Shown here piece after piece: positions 53,273 to 62,476 of a stretch of 64,000 nt of DNA (its first letter is position 1; each line of letters starts with the position of its first letter). The DNA is taken from contig JAIEMK010000036.1 of NCBI GenBank assembly GCA_019752295.1, positions 124,001-188,000 on the forward strand, written 5' to 3'. The stretch is from Chitinophagaceae bacterium (GTDB taxonomy: Bacteria; Bacteroidota; Bacteroidia; Chitinophagales; Chitinophagaceae). The notes beneath the pieces are model-generated. The model had not been told where the DNA came from, ran no database searches, and worked only from the letters and a program-made list of their open reading frames with translations. A program made the translations under genes and the position numbers.

Positions 53273-55624
53273 ATGCAGGAGTATGAGTATCTTAAAGGAC
53301 TGAACGAACCACAAAGAGAGGCGGTAACATCAATAAATGGTCCGTTGATGATTGTAGCGGGCGCGGGTAGCGGAAAAACAAAGGTATTAACCACAAGAAT
53401 TGCCCATTTAATGGCAAATGGGGTAGATGCTTTTAATATTCTGGCACTCACATTTACCAATAAAGCCGCTGCTGAAATGAAGGAGCGGATTGAGAAGATC
53501 CTCGGTAATTCGGAAGCCAGAAACTTATATATAGGCACATTTCATAGCGTTTTTGCCAGAATTCTTAGGGCAGAAGCGCATCGATTGGGGTATCCCGCCA
53601 ACTTTACAATTTATGATACGGATGATAGTAGGTCGGTAATCAAAACCGTAGTCAACGAATTGAATCTGGATGACAAACATTATAAAGCAAATGTGGTTGG
53701 CAACCGCATTTCGCAAGCTAAAAATGCATTGGTAGGTCCTGCCGAATATGCCGTTGATTATTATATACAACAGGAAGATATGCGTGCTAACCGTCAGGCG
53801 ATAGCGCAGATTTATCTGGCATATGCAAACCGTTGTTTCAAGAATGGAGCAATGGACTTTGATGACCTGTTGCTGAAAATGCATGAATTGTTGAAGCATT
53901 TTCCCGAAGCCTTGCACAAATACCAGCACAAGTTCAAATACATTTTGATTGATGAGTATCAGGATACCAATCCTGTGCAGTACGAGATTACAAAACTATT
54001 GGCTGCAGTACACGAAAATATTTGTGTGGTGGGCGATGATGCGCAGAGTATTTATAGTTTTCGTGGTGCAACAATCGAAAACATTCTGCAGTTTCAAAAA
54101 GATTATGATGACGTGAAAGTGGTGAAGCTCGAACAGAATTACCGCAGTAGTAAAAATATCATACACGTTGCAAATGAAGTAATCAAAAAGAATCAGGGGC
54201 AGATACCTAAAAATTTATGGACAGATAATAACGAGGGAGAAAAAATAAGATTGGTAAGAACCATGACGGATAATGATGAAGGAAAATTTGTTGCTGATAC
54301 GATTCAGGAACAAAAACTGCGCAATCATTTTTATAATCAAGACTTCGCCATTTTATACCGCACCAATGCACAGAGCCGGGCTTATGAAGAATGCCTGCGC
54401 CGCATGGGTATTAAATATCGCATTTATGGTGGTACTAGTTTCTACCAACGCAAAGAGATCAAGGATTTCTTGGCTTATTTGCGCATTATAGTCAACACCC
54501 GTGATGAGGAAGCGCTGAAAAGAATCATTAATTACCCCGCCCGCGGCATTGGCAAAACTACTATTGAAAAGCTGGTTGTTGCGGCAAATGAAAATGAACT
54601 AACAATGTTTGATGTGGCGATACGTGCGGGTGAATTTGGTTTCAAAAGTGGTACTCTTGAAGCGCTTCAGAATTTTGTGACTTTGATCCGCTATTTCCAG
54701 AGTCTGCTCACAGACAAAAATGCTTATGACGTGGCTTTTCAAGTAGGCAAACATACCAATATTGTAAAAGAATTAATTGGTGATAAAACAGAGGAGGACA
54801 AGGATCGACATAATAATGTACAAGAGTTGTTGAACTCAATCAAAGAATGGACCGAGAGCCCAGACAATGATGATGGAGAAGTGGGTAGCAAGAGCATGGG
54901 CGCCTACCTGCAACAAATTACCTTGGTAACCGATGCGGATGATAATAAGCAGGAAACCGATGTGGTGAAATTGATGACCATCCACGCTGCCAAAGGTTTG
55001 GAATTTAGCTGTGTGTTTGTAGGGGGTATCGAAGAAACGCTTTTCCCAAATGCGATGGCAATCAATACGCGCGAAGAACTGGAAGAAGAGCGGAGATTAT
55101 TTTATGTAGCTATAACAAGAGCAAAGCAACATTTATGGCTCACTTATGCCAATTCACGCTATCGTTTTGGGCAGTTGGTACAAAACGAACCAAGTAGATT
55201 TATCGAAGAGATGCCTGAAGCATATATCGATAAAACTTATGCCGGAGGCGGCGCCAGAAACAATGCGGGAAGTCAATTTGGCAATGCTTACGAAAGAATG
55301 CAAAGAGGTTTTGGAAATTCAGGAGAAGCAGGAAAATACGGTGCTCCTCCAGCAAGAAAACCGGAAGCTGGAAAAACAAAGCCCGAATATTTGCCGATTG
55401 TACCGCCGGCATCAAAACTTGTGGAGCATAAACCGGCAGTGGATTTTGTTGCAAGCGATACCAGTGGTTTAGAAGCGGGCCAGAAAGTAGAACATCAGAA
55501 ATTTGGTTTTGGCGTAGTATCAAAGGTTGAAGGTTCTGCACATAATCCCATTGCAACGATTCAATTTGAATTGAACGGCGAGAAAAAAATCATGCTGAAT
55601 TACGCCAAACTTCGCATTGTGTAA
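53273..55624 (+). CDS. pcrA: UvrD/PcrA-type superfamily 1 DNA helicase
   Basis: 3'-5' DNA helicase for excision repair, mismatch repair and clearing RecA or stalled forks. The 783 residues have the Q motif LNEPQREAV, Walker A AGAGSGKT (about 29-36), TFTNKAAAEMK, motif II DEYQDTN, VGDDAQSIYSFRGA (motif III), QNYRSS (motif IV), TIHAAKGLEF (motif V) and FYVAITRAK (motif VI). The C-terminal 50 residues form the Tudor-like RNA-polymerase-binding module (VEHQKFGFGVVSKVEG) seen in PcrA, after a Gly/Asn/Ala-rich linker. It ends 13 bases from the convergent GH5 gene. Confidence 0.95.
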   Translation: MQEYEYLKGLNEPQREAVTSINGPLMIVAGAGSGKTKVLTTRIAHLMANGVDAFNILALTFTNKAAAEMKERIEKILGNSEARNLYIGTFHSVFARILRAEAHRLGYPANFTIYDTDDSRSVIKTVVNELNLDDKHYKANVVGNRISQAKNALVGPAEYAVDYYIQQEDMRANRQAIAQIYLAYANRCFKNGAMDFDDLLLKMHELLKHFPEALHKYQHKFKYILIDEYQDTNPVQYEITKLLAAVHENICVVGDDAQSIYSFRGATIENILQFQKDYDDVKVVKLEQNYRSSKNIIHVANEVIKKNQGQIPKNLWTDNNEGEKIRLVRTMTDNDEGKFVADTIQEQKLRNHFYNQDFAILYRTNAQSRAYEECLRRMGIKYRIYGGTSFYQRKEIKDFLAYLRIIVNTRDEEALKRIINYPARGIGKTTIEKLVVAANENELTMFDVAIRAGEFGFKSGTLEALQNFVTLIRYFQSLLTDKNAYDVAFQVGKHTNIVKELIGDKTEEDKDRHNNVQELLNSIKEWTESPDNDDGEVGSKSMGAYLQQITLVTDADDNKQETDVVKLMTIHAAKGLEFSCVFVGGIEETLFPNAMAINTREELEEERRLFYVAITRAKQHLWLTYANSRYRFGQLVQNEPSRFIEEMPEAYIDKTYAGGGARNNAGSQFGNAYERMQRGFGNSGEAGKYGAPPARKPEAGKTKPEYLPIVPPASKLVEHKPAVDFVASDTSGLEAGQKVEHQKFGFGVVSKVEGSAHNPIATIQFELNGEKKIMLNYAKLRIV

Positions 55625-55648
55625 TAGTAGGTGCTACTATTTATTTTT
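55623..55648 (+). terminator. Probable terminator overlapping the helicase stop codon
   Basis: AATAGTAG, GTG loop, CTACTATT followed by TATTTTTT. An AT-rich 8-bp stem that starts in the TAA of the helicase gene and overlaps the 3' end of the convergent GH5 gene. Confidence 0.5.
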
Positions 55649-56788
55649 TGGCGGCTTGATTTTTTTTTCGATCGAAGCAGGAGCAAATACACCGCCCTTG
55701 CTAATGGGTACTAGTGTTAGATTGGGCAAGAACAAATAGGTTTCGGGCAAAAGAAAATTAAAAGAAGAATTCAGGTTGGGCTGGGTCCATTTATATTGCA
55801 ACAACACTTCCATTTGTGGTCTTTCGGCTTGTACAAAGGGTTGAACCGATAAAGGATATTTATTCCAACGCGAGCCTGCGGCCCAGTAACATCCATTGAT
55901 ATTATTTTCACTCAAGTATTTCAAAAAATTATCCATGAGTTTAAACCAGCGAAGGTCATTATCGGGTACACCATATTCGCCGATAAAGCCTCTTTTATTA
56001 TGATCCTTTAACCAACGTACAAAGGGCATAATTCGCACTACACCTGTATATTCATCCGACCCGCTGCTATCGTAAGATTCTTTATATCGGCCCGAATAGT
56101 TTTTATCGAAATAGCAGTGTGCATCGTAAACCAGATTATCAAAGGGATCAACCAAATTCTTCAACACATCACTATACTGCCTCCATTTTTCTGCATTGGC
56201 ATAATTATCACCCGAAATGAGAATGATATTTTTTTTATCTACTTCCCGGATGGCCCGGATAGCTTCCTGAGCAGTTGTAAACCAGTCGTAGATACCCATA
56301 TCGTGGGGCTCACACATAATCTGAAAACCATAAATATTTTTGATATCTATAAACTCGTTAGCCATTTTTACCCAGAACTCTGAAAACTGTTTTCTAGTAA
56401 CCCTAGGGCAGCCAACAATATATTCGGTAGTGTCGATCCGGTATCGCCCAAAATTGTGCATACTCAGGATCACTTTAATATTTCGGGGTGCACAATAATC
56501 TAAAATCCGTCTAATTTCATTTAGGTTGTCGCGATCTAGTTCTCCTCCAGGCGAATTTTGCAAACGTTCCCATTTAAAGGGTATGGTCATGAGTTGGAAT
56601 CCCTGTTGATAGAAATATTCGATATCCGATTCAGAGGGATATGCGTAATCTTTATTCAGTATTCCGGGAATGATTTTTTCTTCGAATTCGGCCCCGCAAA
56701 TATTAATACCAAAAGGCTTACCCGCCAATTGAGCGGGAGATTTTGAGATTGAAAAGCCAATAAATAATAGAATTACAAATAAACGCAT
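55637..56788 (-). CDS. Exported glycoside hydrolase family 5-type enzyme
   Basis: A 383-residue protein with a signal peptide (RLFVILLFIGFSISKSPAQ). The TIM-barrel sequence fits GH5 (cellulase superfamily): FQLMTIPFKWERLQ, VILSMHNFGRY, the acid/base segment QIMCEPHDMG, VYDAHCYFDKNYSG and the nucleophile segment FIGEYGVPDND near 280. The Asn that normally precedes the acid/base Glu (NEP) is replaced by Cys (CEP), but both catalytic Glu residues are retained. It probably cleaves a beta-linked glucan or mannan outside the inner membrane. No polysaccharide-utilisation genes (susC/susD) are adjacent. Confidence 0.88.
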   Translation of the reverse strand: MRLFVILLFIGFSISKSPAQLAGKPFGINICGAEFEEKIIPGILNKDYAYPSESDIEYFYQQGFQLMTIPFKWERLQNSPGGELDRDNLNEIRRILDYCAPRNIKVILSMHNFGRYRIDTTEYIVGCPRVTRKQFSEFWVKMANEFIDIKNIYGFQIMCEPHDMGIYDWFTTAQEAIRAIREVDKKNIILISGDNYANAEKWRQYSDVLKNLVDPFDNLVYDAHCYFDKNYSGRYKESYDSSGSDEYTGVVRIMPFVRWLKDHNKRGFIGEYGVPDNDLRWFKLMDNFLKYLSENNINGCYWAAGSRWNKYPLSVQPFVQAERPQMEVLLQYKWTQPNLNSSFNFLLPETYLFLPNLTLVPISKGGVFAPASIEKKIKPPKNK

Positions 56789-56950
56789 AAGATCTGCTTC
56801 AGGCTATAAACGCAAAAACCGACTTAAATATTGATAGAATTCACAATATTCGATCATTATAAACCGCTAATAGGTTTTCGATATCCGAAAAATATGCAAT
56901 AACAGGGGTCCCGAATCAGCCGAAATAGGATATCCCTCTTTGCTTTTGAT

Positions 56951-56958
56951 TAAATTTG
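56951..56958 (+). promoter_or_regulatory. -7 element upstream of the NifU-type gene
   Basis: TAAATTTG matches TAnnTTTG, 45 bases upstream of the ATG. No TTG at 19-base spacing. Confidence 0.45.
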
Positions 56959-57003
56959 CAGTGGATATATTTTGGCCCAGCTAAAGTATTTAAATAATAT
57001 AAT

Positions 57004-57603
57004 ATGATTAAAACAGGCAATCCGGTGATCAGTATCTATACCGAAATGACACCAAATCCGGAAACGATGAAGTTTGTAGCTAATAAACTCCTCTATCCCG
57101 GAAAGAGTATTGATTTTGCAGATGAATCATTGGCCGTTCCTTCTCCTTTGGCGAAAGAGTTGTTTAGTTTTCCCTTTATTAAAAGTGTATTCATTGCCAG
57201 TAATTTCATTACCCTAACTAAAACCGGTGACACAGAAGACTGGCAGGATGTAATTCCAGCTATTAAAACCTTCCTGAAAGAATATCTGGAGAATGGTGGT
57301 GTGGTGGTAAATGATGATGAAGTGGCCAAGGTAAAACAGGAATCGAGCAATACTGTTAGCGAAGACGATGATGATATCGTAAAACGAGTGAAGGAATTGC
57401 TGGAGAATTATGTAAAGCCTGCTGTTGAAATGGATGGCGGAGCTATTCAATTTAAAAGTTATAACGATGGTATTGTTAACCTGATGCTACAGGGAAGTTG
57501 TAGCGGATGTCCTTCTTCCATGATTACTTTGAAGGCTGGTATTGAAGGAATGATGAAGCGCATGATCCCCGAGGTAAGAGAAGTTGTTGCAGAAGCTGAA
57601 TAA
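57004..57603 (+). CDS. NifU/NfuA-type iron-sulfur carrier
   Basis: A 199-residue cytoplasmic protein of two parts. The N-terminal Nfu_N domain (about 10-90, ISIYTEMTPNPETMKFVANK) is followed by an acidic linker (SEDDDD near 118) and a C-terminal NifU domain (about 125-195) with the cluster-binding motif GSCSGCPSSMITLKAGIE, whose CxxC pairs in a dimer to hold a [4Fe-4S] cluster. It delivers clusters to target enzymes; NadA is one such enzyme in the window, but that link is only suggestive. A strong terminator follows. Confidence 0.93.
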   Translation: MIKTGNPVISIYTEMTPNPETMKFVANKLLYPGKSIDFADESLAVPSPLAKELFSFPFIKSVFIASNFITLTKTGDTEDWQDVIPAIKTFLKEYLENGGVVVNDDEVAKVKQESSNTVSEDDDDIVKRVKELLENYVKPAVEMDGGAIQFKSYNDGIVNLMLQGSCSGCPSSMITLKAGIEGMMKRMIPEVREVVAEAE

Positions 57604-57624
57604 AATAGTTTGTTTGAGTGTAAT

Positions 57625-57660
57625 AAACGCCCCTGATATTCGGGGGCGTTTTTATTTTTT
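57625..57660 (+). terminator. Terminator of the NifU-type gene
   Basis: AAACGCCCC, 9-base loop, GGGGCGTTT then TTATTTTTT, 21 bases after the stop. Confidence 0.92.
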
Positions 57661-57724
57661 AGCGTTTCATTATTGTAATTTAGTCGATAGAAAGAAGCAA
57701 TTTGCGCAATTCAATTGATGGTTT

Positions 57725-59257
57725 ATGAAGAAAGGATTTATACTATTACTCGAAAATCACTGGGATGCAATTTTGGCTTCGTTGGCGGCTTGTATTGCGA
57801 TTTATAAATTAACCTATATAGGGGGCATCGGAATTTCACCCGATTCTATCGAATATATTTATTCGGCCATCAACCTGAAACAAAGTCTGGCCCTGGTTGA
57901 TTTTAATAATGCGCCGATGGTAAATTTTCCTGCCGGCTATCCCCTGTTTTTATCAGTAGCTTATTTTATTACAGGCATTCTTCCCGATCATTTAGCGCCT
58001 TTCCTGAATGGTTTTTTATACGTTGGAGTTATTATGATGAGTAGCTTCATCATGCAGGGGTTCAGTAATTGTTCCAGAATTTACAGAATTGCAATTTTAA
58101 CAATATTGGCTTCTAGTCCTTGTTTGTGGGAACTGTATAGCATGATATGGTCTGAGACCCTATTTGTTTTTTTGACTTTAGTTTTTATACTTGCCTGGAA
58201 AAATTACAGCACAAAAAAAACAAACGCTTCATTGATATTATTTGCAATAGTTGCCGCAATCTCTTTTTTAACAAGGTTTGCGGGAATTACCATTATTGCA
58301 ACTGGATTTGCGCTGATATTATTTGATGGCTCTTTAACAACCATTAGGAAAATAAAACAGCTCTTCTTGTTTTCAACGATTGGTGTTTCATTGTTACTAA
58401 TAAACCTGATCAGAAATCATCAGGTTACAGGAACCGCTTCGGGAGTGAGAGAAAAAGCACTGAGAACACTTGGAGATAATTTGTTAGATATTGGTGGCGT
58501 ATTTGGAACTTGGTTGCCATTTATCGGAGAACATCGTTTAGCCGGCGCCATCCTGCTGATTGTATTAATTCTTTTTGCTTTTGGGATGCTCGTTTATAGA
58601 ATTTTGCAACAACAGTTTTATCAGAAAACCGAAACCATAGTGTATGGATATTTTGCAGTGTATGCCATTTTTATTTTAGCCGTATCCAGTATTTCGCGAT
58701 TTGAAGATTTGAGTAACAGATTATTATCGCCAATGTATATTCCGATGCTATGGCTGGGAACAAGTTGGTTGCCGATTTATATTCAGAAGCAAACAAAAAA
58801 ATATCGAATTGCACTAACCGCAATTTCTTTTTTACTTTTTCTGTTTTTCTTAGCAAATCAATACAAGCAAAACGCGGCAAACTGGGAGGGAATTGGTGCG
58901 GCAGGAATTCCCGGATACTCGGAATTGCAATGGAAAAATTCGCCTACCATCCAATACATCAAAGCGAATAAAGACACGCTGAATGCTCCGGTTTTTTCGG
59001 ACGCGGAAGGAGCTGTATTTTACCTGACAGGACTGCATTCGAAGGTATTGCCACATAAAGAAATAGCAACCGAAAAAAACAAGTTTTTAAGCCATCCAAA
59101 GAGTATTGTAATCTGGTTTTATGACGGTGAGAACCCGGATTTGATAGACATGGATTTTATAAAAGCAAATAAAAAAATAACAGCAACCAAGACCTTTGAG
59201 GATGGCGCTATTTATTTTTTGCAGGATTCTGTATTAAGCAAGACTCTTTTAAAATAA
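57725..59257 (+). CDS. Polytopic membrane protein resembling GT39/ArnT-type glycosyltransferases
   Basis: A 510-residue protein with about eleven hydrophobic segments and a C-terminal soluble part (about 400-510). The first loop has ISPDSIEYIYSAINL, with an acidic residue in the position used by GT-C glycosyltransferases, and the next loop NFPAGYPLFLSVAYFITG resembles the PMT/ArnT pattern. GT-C enzymes take sugar from a polyprenyl phosphate donor and add it to lipid or protein in the periplasm. The match is by pattern only. It stands alone between the NifU-type and pnuC genes. Confidence 0.65.
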   Translation: MKKGFILLLENHWDAILASLAACIAIYKLTYIGGIGISPDSIEYIYSAINLKQSLALVDFNNAPMVNFPAGYPLFLSVAYFITGILPDHLAPFLNGFLYVGVIMMSSFIMQGFSNCSRIYRIAILTILASSPCLWELYSMIWSETLFVFLTLVFILAWKNYSTKKTNASLILFAIVAAISFLTRFAGITIIATGFALILFDGSLTTIRKIKQLFLFSTIGVSLLLINLIRNHQVTGTASGVREKALRTLGDNLLDIGGVFGTWLPFIGEHRLAGAILLIVLILFAFGMLVYRILQQQFYQKTETIVYGYFAVYAIFILAVSSISRFEDLSNRLLSPMYIPMLWLGTSWLPIYIQKQTKKYRIALTAISFLLFLFFLANQYKQNAANWEGIGAAGIPGYSELQWKNSPTIQYIKANKDTLNAPVFSDAEGAVFYLTGLHSKVLPHKEIATEKNKFLSHPKSIVIWFYDGENPDLIDMDFIKANKKITATKTFEDGAIYFLQDSVLSKTLLK

Positions 59258-59323
59258 GCAAGAAAAATATTTTTCGCTGAACAACCCGGGAATTTATAAT
59301 CCGTAATTTGTACAAATTTATTT

Positions 59324-59950
59324 ATGACGGTCGCCCAATTTTTCGAACAACTAATCGCCGGATTAAAGCAAACCGGATTGCTGGAATTCGTTGCGGTGTT
59401 TGCCGGAATTGGAAGTGTTTGGTTTAGCAGAAAAGAAAATATTCTGGTTTACCCGATTGGGTTAATCAATACCATTATTTATATCTATCTCAGCATCAAA
59501 GGGCATTTGTTGGGAGAAGCTAGTGTAAATTTTTATTATACTGTTATGAGTATTTACGGCTGGATCTTGTGGACAAAAAAAGACCGCGAGAAACAAGAAC
59601 TTGTTTTGCATATTACATTCAGTAATACAAGAGAGTGGCTGATACAAATATCTTTTTTTGCAGCATTTTATTTTCTCATCTTTTTTGCGCTTACCTGGGC
59701 AAAACACGCATTTGCACCCGAGGCAATTCCTTGGGCCGATGCATTTGCAAGTGCAACTGCATATACCGGCATGTGGTTAATGGCCAGAAAAAAAGTAGAG
59801 AGCTGGATTTGGTGGATTGCAACAAATATGGCTTCTATTCCGTTGTACTTTATAAAAGGATATGTTTTTACCAGCGTTCAATTTATCGTATTGCTAATCA
59901 TGGCAATTGCAGGATGGATTACCTGGCATAAAAAAGCAGTACGTGTATGA
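59324..59950 (+). CDS. pnuC: Nicotinamide riboside transporter PnuC
   Basis: A 208-residue inner-membrane protein with about seven helices and the PnuC hallmarks SRKENILVYPIGLINTIIY, VNFYYTVMSIYGWILW and WADAFASATAYTGMWLMA. It carries nicotinamide riboside into the cell by facilitated diffusion, driven by phosphorylation inside. It overlaps by 4 bases (ATGA) the next gene, a ribosylnicotinamide kinase, the enzyme expected to trap the substrate. The overlap indicates translational coupling and supports nicotinamide riboside rather than thiamine (PnuT) as substrate. Confidence 0.94.
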   Translation: MTVAQFFEQLIAGLKQTGLLEFVAVFAGIGSVWFSRKENILVYPIGLINTIIYIYLSIKGHLLGEASVNFYYTVMSIYGWILWTKKDREKQELVLHITFSNTREWLIQISFFAAFYFLIFFALTWAKHAFAPEAIPWADAFASATAYTGMWLMARKKVESWIWWIATNMASIPLYFIKGYVFTSVQFIVLLIMAIAGWITWHKKAVRV

Positions 59951-60489
59951 CAATAAAAAGAATAGTAGTAATCGGACCGGAATCAACGGGTAAAAGTAGT
60001 TTGTGCAAAAAATTGGCGGCACATTTTGAAACTATTTGGTGCCCCGAATATGCAAGAGAATATTTGACAAAGAATGGTAAAGCATATAACTATGACGACT
60101 TGTTGAAAATTGCACAAGAGCAATTGCTGCTCGAAGATAAATATGCCAATAACATCATCCACAAAGAGGGGAACCCCATTTTATTTGTTGATACCGATAT
60201 GTATGTGATGAAAGTATGGTGCGAATACGTTTTTCAAAAATGTCATCACTTTATCCTGGAAGCCATTAGCAGCAGAAAATACGACTTATATCTTTTGTGT
60301 AATGTTGACCTTCCTTGGATACAGGATGAGTTAAGGGAATATCCCGATGATGCACCAAGAAAAGAGCTGTTTCAGATTTATAAAGATTTACTCATCAATC
60401 AATCGGTTCCCTGGACTATTATTAGCGGAAGTTTTGAGGAAAGAGAAAAAGCTGCTATCGAAGCGGTCAATAAATTACTTAATCAGTGA
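59947..60489 (+). CDS. NadR-type ribosylnicotinamide kinase
   Basis: A 180-residue P-loop kinase with Walker A GPESTGKSSL (about 9-18), PEYAREYL, a Walker B-like LFVDTDMYVMKVW and LLCNVDLPW. It corresponds to the C-terminal kinase domain of E. coli NadR; the N-terminal repressor and central NMN adenylyltransferase domains are missing, so it should only make nicotinamide mononucleotide from nicotinamide riboside. It is coupled to pnuC by a 4-base overlap. Its 3' end overlaps the convergent mtgA gene by 15 bases. Confidence 0.9.
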   Translation: MTIKRIVVIGPESTGKSSLCKKLAAHFETIWCPEYAREYLTKNGKAYNYDDLLKIAQEQLLLEDKYANNIIHKEGNPILFVDTDMYVMKVWCEYVFQKCHHFILEAISSRKYDLYLLCNVDLPWIQDELREYPDDAPRKELFQIYKDLLINQSVPWTIISGSFEEREKAAIEAVNKLLNQ

Positions 60490-61173
60490 GAGGATATCCT
60501 CATCGTCTTCGATATTCCGCATTTCTTGTAAAATCTGAGGGTAACGCCAGGCCACTCTACTACTGATTGGTTTAACGGAAAATCGTTTGGGATTCGGGAG
60601 GCATGCGATGATCATCGCCGCTTCTTCTCTGCTCAGGCTACTGGCGTGTTTTCCAAAATATTTTTGCGAAGCCGCTTCAATACCAAAAACGCCTGGCCCC
60701 ATTTCAATACAGTTAAGGTACACTTCAAGAATTCTTTTTTTACCCCAGATCAATTCAATCAGCAGTGTAAAATAAGTTTCAGGAATTTTTCGGATGTACT
60801 TGAAAACGCCACCACCCTGCCAGAGAAAAACGTTCTTAGCTGTTTGTTGCGAAATAGTACTTGCTGCAGCTCCGAGCGGTAGTTTGTGTTTCTTTCCTTT
60901 TTTTGGTTGTAGGCTTTTTTCAATCGCATCAAAATCAAGTCCCATATGGTCCGGAAAAGCCTGGTCTTCACTTGCAATAGCGGCAAGCTTTGCATTATAC
61001 GAAATAGCAACACCACTCACATAATCTCTTTTAAAACCGTATTCAAAAGCGTTACTGATTTGTGTAAACGTAATGGGCGGCATCACCCATTTACAAATAA
61101 TAACATATAGCAATGAGCTTAGGAACATCCAAAACAGGAGCTTCTTTGTGAATTTCCAGATCCGCTTCATCAT
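60475..61173 (-). CDS. mtgA: Monofunctional biosynthetic peptidoglycan transglycosylase
   Basis: A 232-residue GT51 enzyme that polymerises lipid II into glycan strands. It has a transmembrane anchor (about 11-28, LLFWMFLSSLLYVIICKW), the catalytic EDQAFPDHMGLDFDAI (motif I with Glu), GAASTISQQTAKNVFLW (motif II), KKRILEVYLNCIEMGPGVFG (motif IV) and SREEAAMIIACLPNP. There is no penicillin-binding domain, which makes it MtgA rather than a class A PBP. It converges with the ribosylnicotinamide kinase gene, with 15 bases of antisense coding overlap. The gene upstream on the same strand is a small exported protein 24 bases away. Confidence 0.95.
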   Translation of the reverse strand: MMKRIWKFTKKLLFWMFLSSLLYVIICKWVMPPITFTQISNAFEYGFKRDYVSGVAISYNAKLAAIASEDQAFPDHMGLDFDAIEKSLQPKKGKKHKLPLGAAASTISQQTAKNVFLWQGGGVFKYIRKIPETYFTLLIELIWGKKRILEVYLNCIEMGPGVFGIEAASQKYFGKHASSLSREEAAMIIACLPNPKRFSVKPISSRVAWRYPQILQEMRNIEDDEDILSLIK

Positions 61174-61197
61174 TGAAATTGTTTGTATAAATCAGAT

Positions 61198-61740
61198 TTA
61201 CATTTGAATAGTTACCATTCGATATTTTTTTCCCATCTGCAAATAAGTTCGATGACTGTTCTGCAATATTTTCCCCAATATAAAAAATGCCGATGCTATT
61301 CCCAAGCCTGATAAATTTGTTGAACTAAAAACCTGATCGCCTTTAATAAGACTGTTGGCAACGTTTAATAAAATATACGCAACACTACCATATTGAAACA
61401 GCATGCCATTGTTGATAACGCTGTATGAACCCCTTTTCGGCATTCCGTAGATTTCGTTGATATGAAATTTCAGTAGTCCGAAATGAGCTGTATCGATACT
61501 GGGTAATCCAAATTGATTTGCTACCTGACGCACCTGAATCTGATCGATAGTAATGGAATCATTTTTAATGGATTTGATAATTCCTTCGATCCACTGTTTA
61601 CTGCTGAATTGAAAAAGAATATAAGAACCGTGGGTCCAAGTTTGTAATGTTTGCTCTTTTTGTTTTAGCAATAAAAGATCTTTTTGCGCGCTTGCAATAA
61701 GTGAGATAAAGCAGCAGATTATCAGGCTTGTTAGTTTCAT
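61198..61740 (-). CDS. Small exported protein of unknown function
   Basis: 180 residues from the ATG at 61738-61740, which gives a signal peptide (KLTSLIICCFISLIASAQ); the open frame to 61767 adds 9 residues. The mature part has beta-rich stretches (GSYILFQFSSKQWIEGIIKS, DSITIDQIQVRQV) and two hydrophobic segments near the C-terminus (VAYILLNVANSLIKG; GLGIASAFFILGKIL), then a basic tail. I recognise no family. It is in the same orientation as mtgA (24-base gap) and LysE, and may be co-transcribed with mtgA. Confidence 0.7.
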   Translation of the reverse strand: MKLTSLIICCFISLIASAQKDLLLLKQKEQTLQTWTHGSYILFQFSSKQWIEGIIKSIKNDSITIDQIQVRQVANQFGLPSIDTAHFGLLKFHINEIYGMPKRGSYSVINNGMLFQYGSVAYILLNVANSLIKGDQVFSSTNLSGLGIASAFFILGKILQNSHRTYLQMGKKYRMVTIQM

Positions 61741-61793
61741 TGGTTGAAAGATACTTTGATGAGTCATTCAGGAAGCACAAATAATCGTTAAAG

Positions 61794-62450
61794 CTATTTT
61801 AGCTTAGCACCAAAACTAAGAACACCCCAGCAAAGGGCTATTCCGAACCCTATTAAAATTACGCCCGAAAGTTGATTAATAAAATGGAGATTCTTGATCG
61901 TTAATTTTGGTCTGAGTCTTCCTGCCAAAGCAACTTTGAGCAAGTCGGTGAGTAAAACAAAAACAAGGCAGGTTCCAAAAACGATCATTCTGAACTCAAG
62001 GGGATTGGCATAAGTTACAGAATCAGCAAGGATTGCAGCCGACCAAGCAAACCAGAAAATAAATACTCCGGGGTTCAGCATATTCATAAAATATCCGGAA
62101 AGAAAAATGGCTGCCCAATCGCGTTTTCGAAAAACTTTCGCTTTCAAATTATTGTCTTCATCAACAATTACTTTTTTGAAGAAAAAAGTATAGATGCCCA
62201 CCCCTATCAAAAACAAACTACCACTAACGGCAATCAGCGTTTGATGTTTCAATGCGGTTTGAAATAAAGAGGTAAAAAAATTGCAAATCAGCAGCAATGT
62301 AATATCGCTTGAAGAAACTCCAGCCACAAACACATAACCGGCTTTGTGTCCGTTATGGATGCTCTGTTTAAGGATTGCAAAAATTACCGGCCCAACAGAA
62401 ATTGCGAGCAGTATACCCAGAGCTAAACCTTTAATGAGGGCTGCGACCAT
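61794..62450 (-). CDS. LysE family translocator
   Basis: A 218-residue inner-membrane protein with six helices and the LysE/RhtB layout: LALGILLAISVGPVIFAILK at the N-terminus (the AxxPGP-type region reads ISVGPV), GYVFVAGVSSSDITLLLICN, and GYFMNMLNPGVFIFWFAWS, where the NPG/W motif of the family is clear. Members export amino acids such as lysine, threonine or homoserine. The substrate cannot be told. It is followed on the same strand by the small exported protein. Confidence 0.9.
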   Translation of the reverse strand: MVAALIKGLALGILLAISVGPVIFAILKQSIHNGHKAGYVFVAGVSSSDITLLLICNFFTSLFQTALKHQTLIAVSGSLFLIGVGIYTFFFKKVIVDEDNNLKAKVFRKRDWAAIFLSGYFMNMLNPGVFIFWFAWSAAILADSVTYANPLEFRMIVFGTCLVFVLLTDLLKVALAGRLRPKLTIKNLHFINQLSGVILIGFGIALCWGVLSFGAKLK

Positions 62451-62476
62451 TGCTAATGAATAAAACCTAAAAATAA

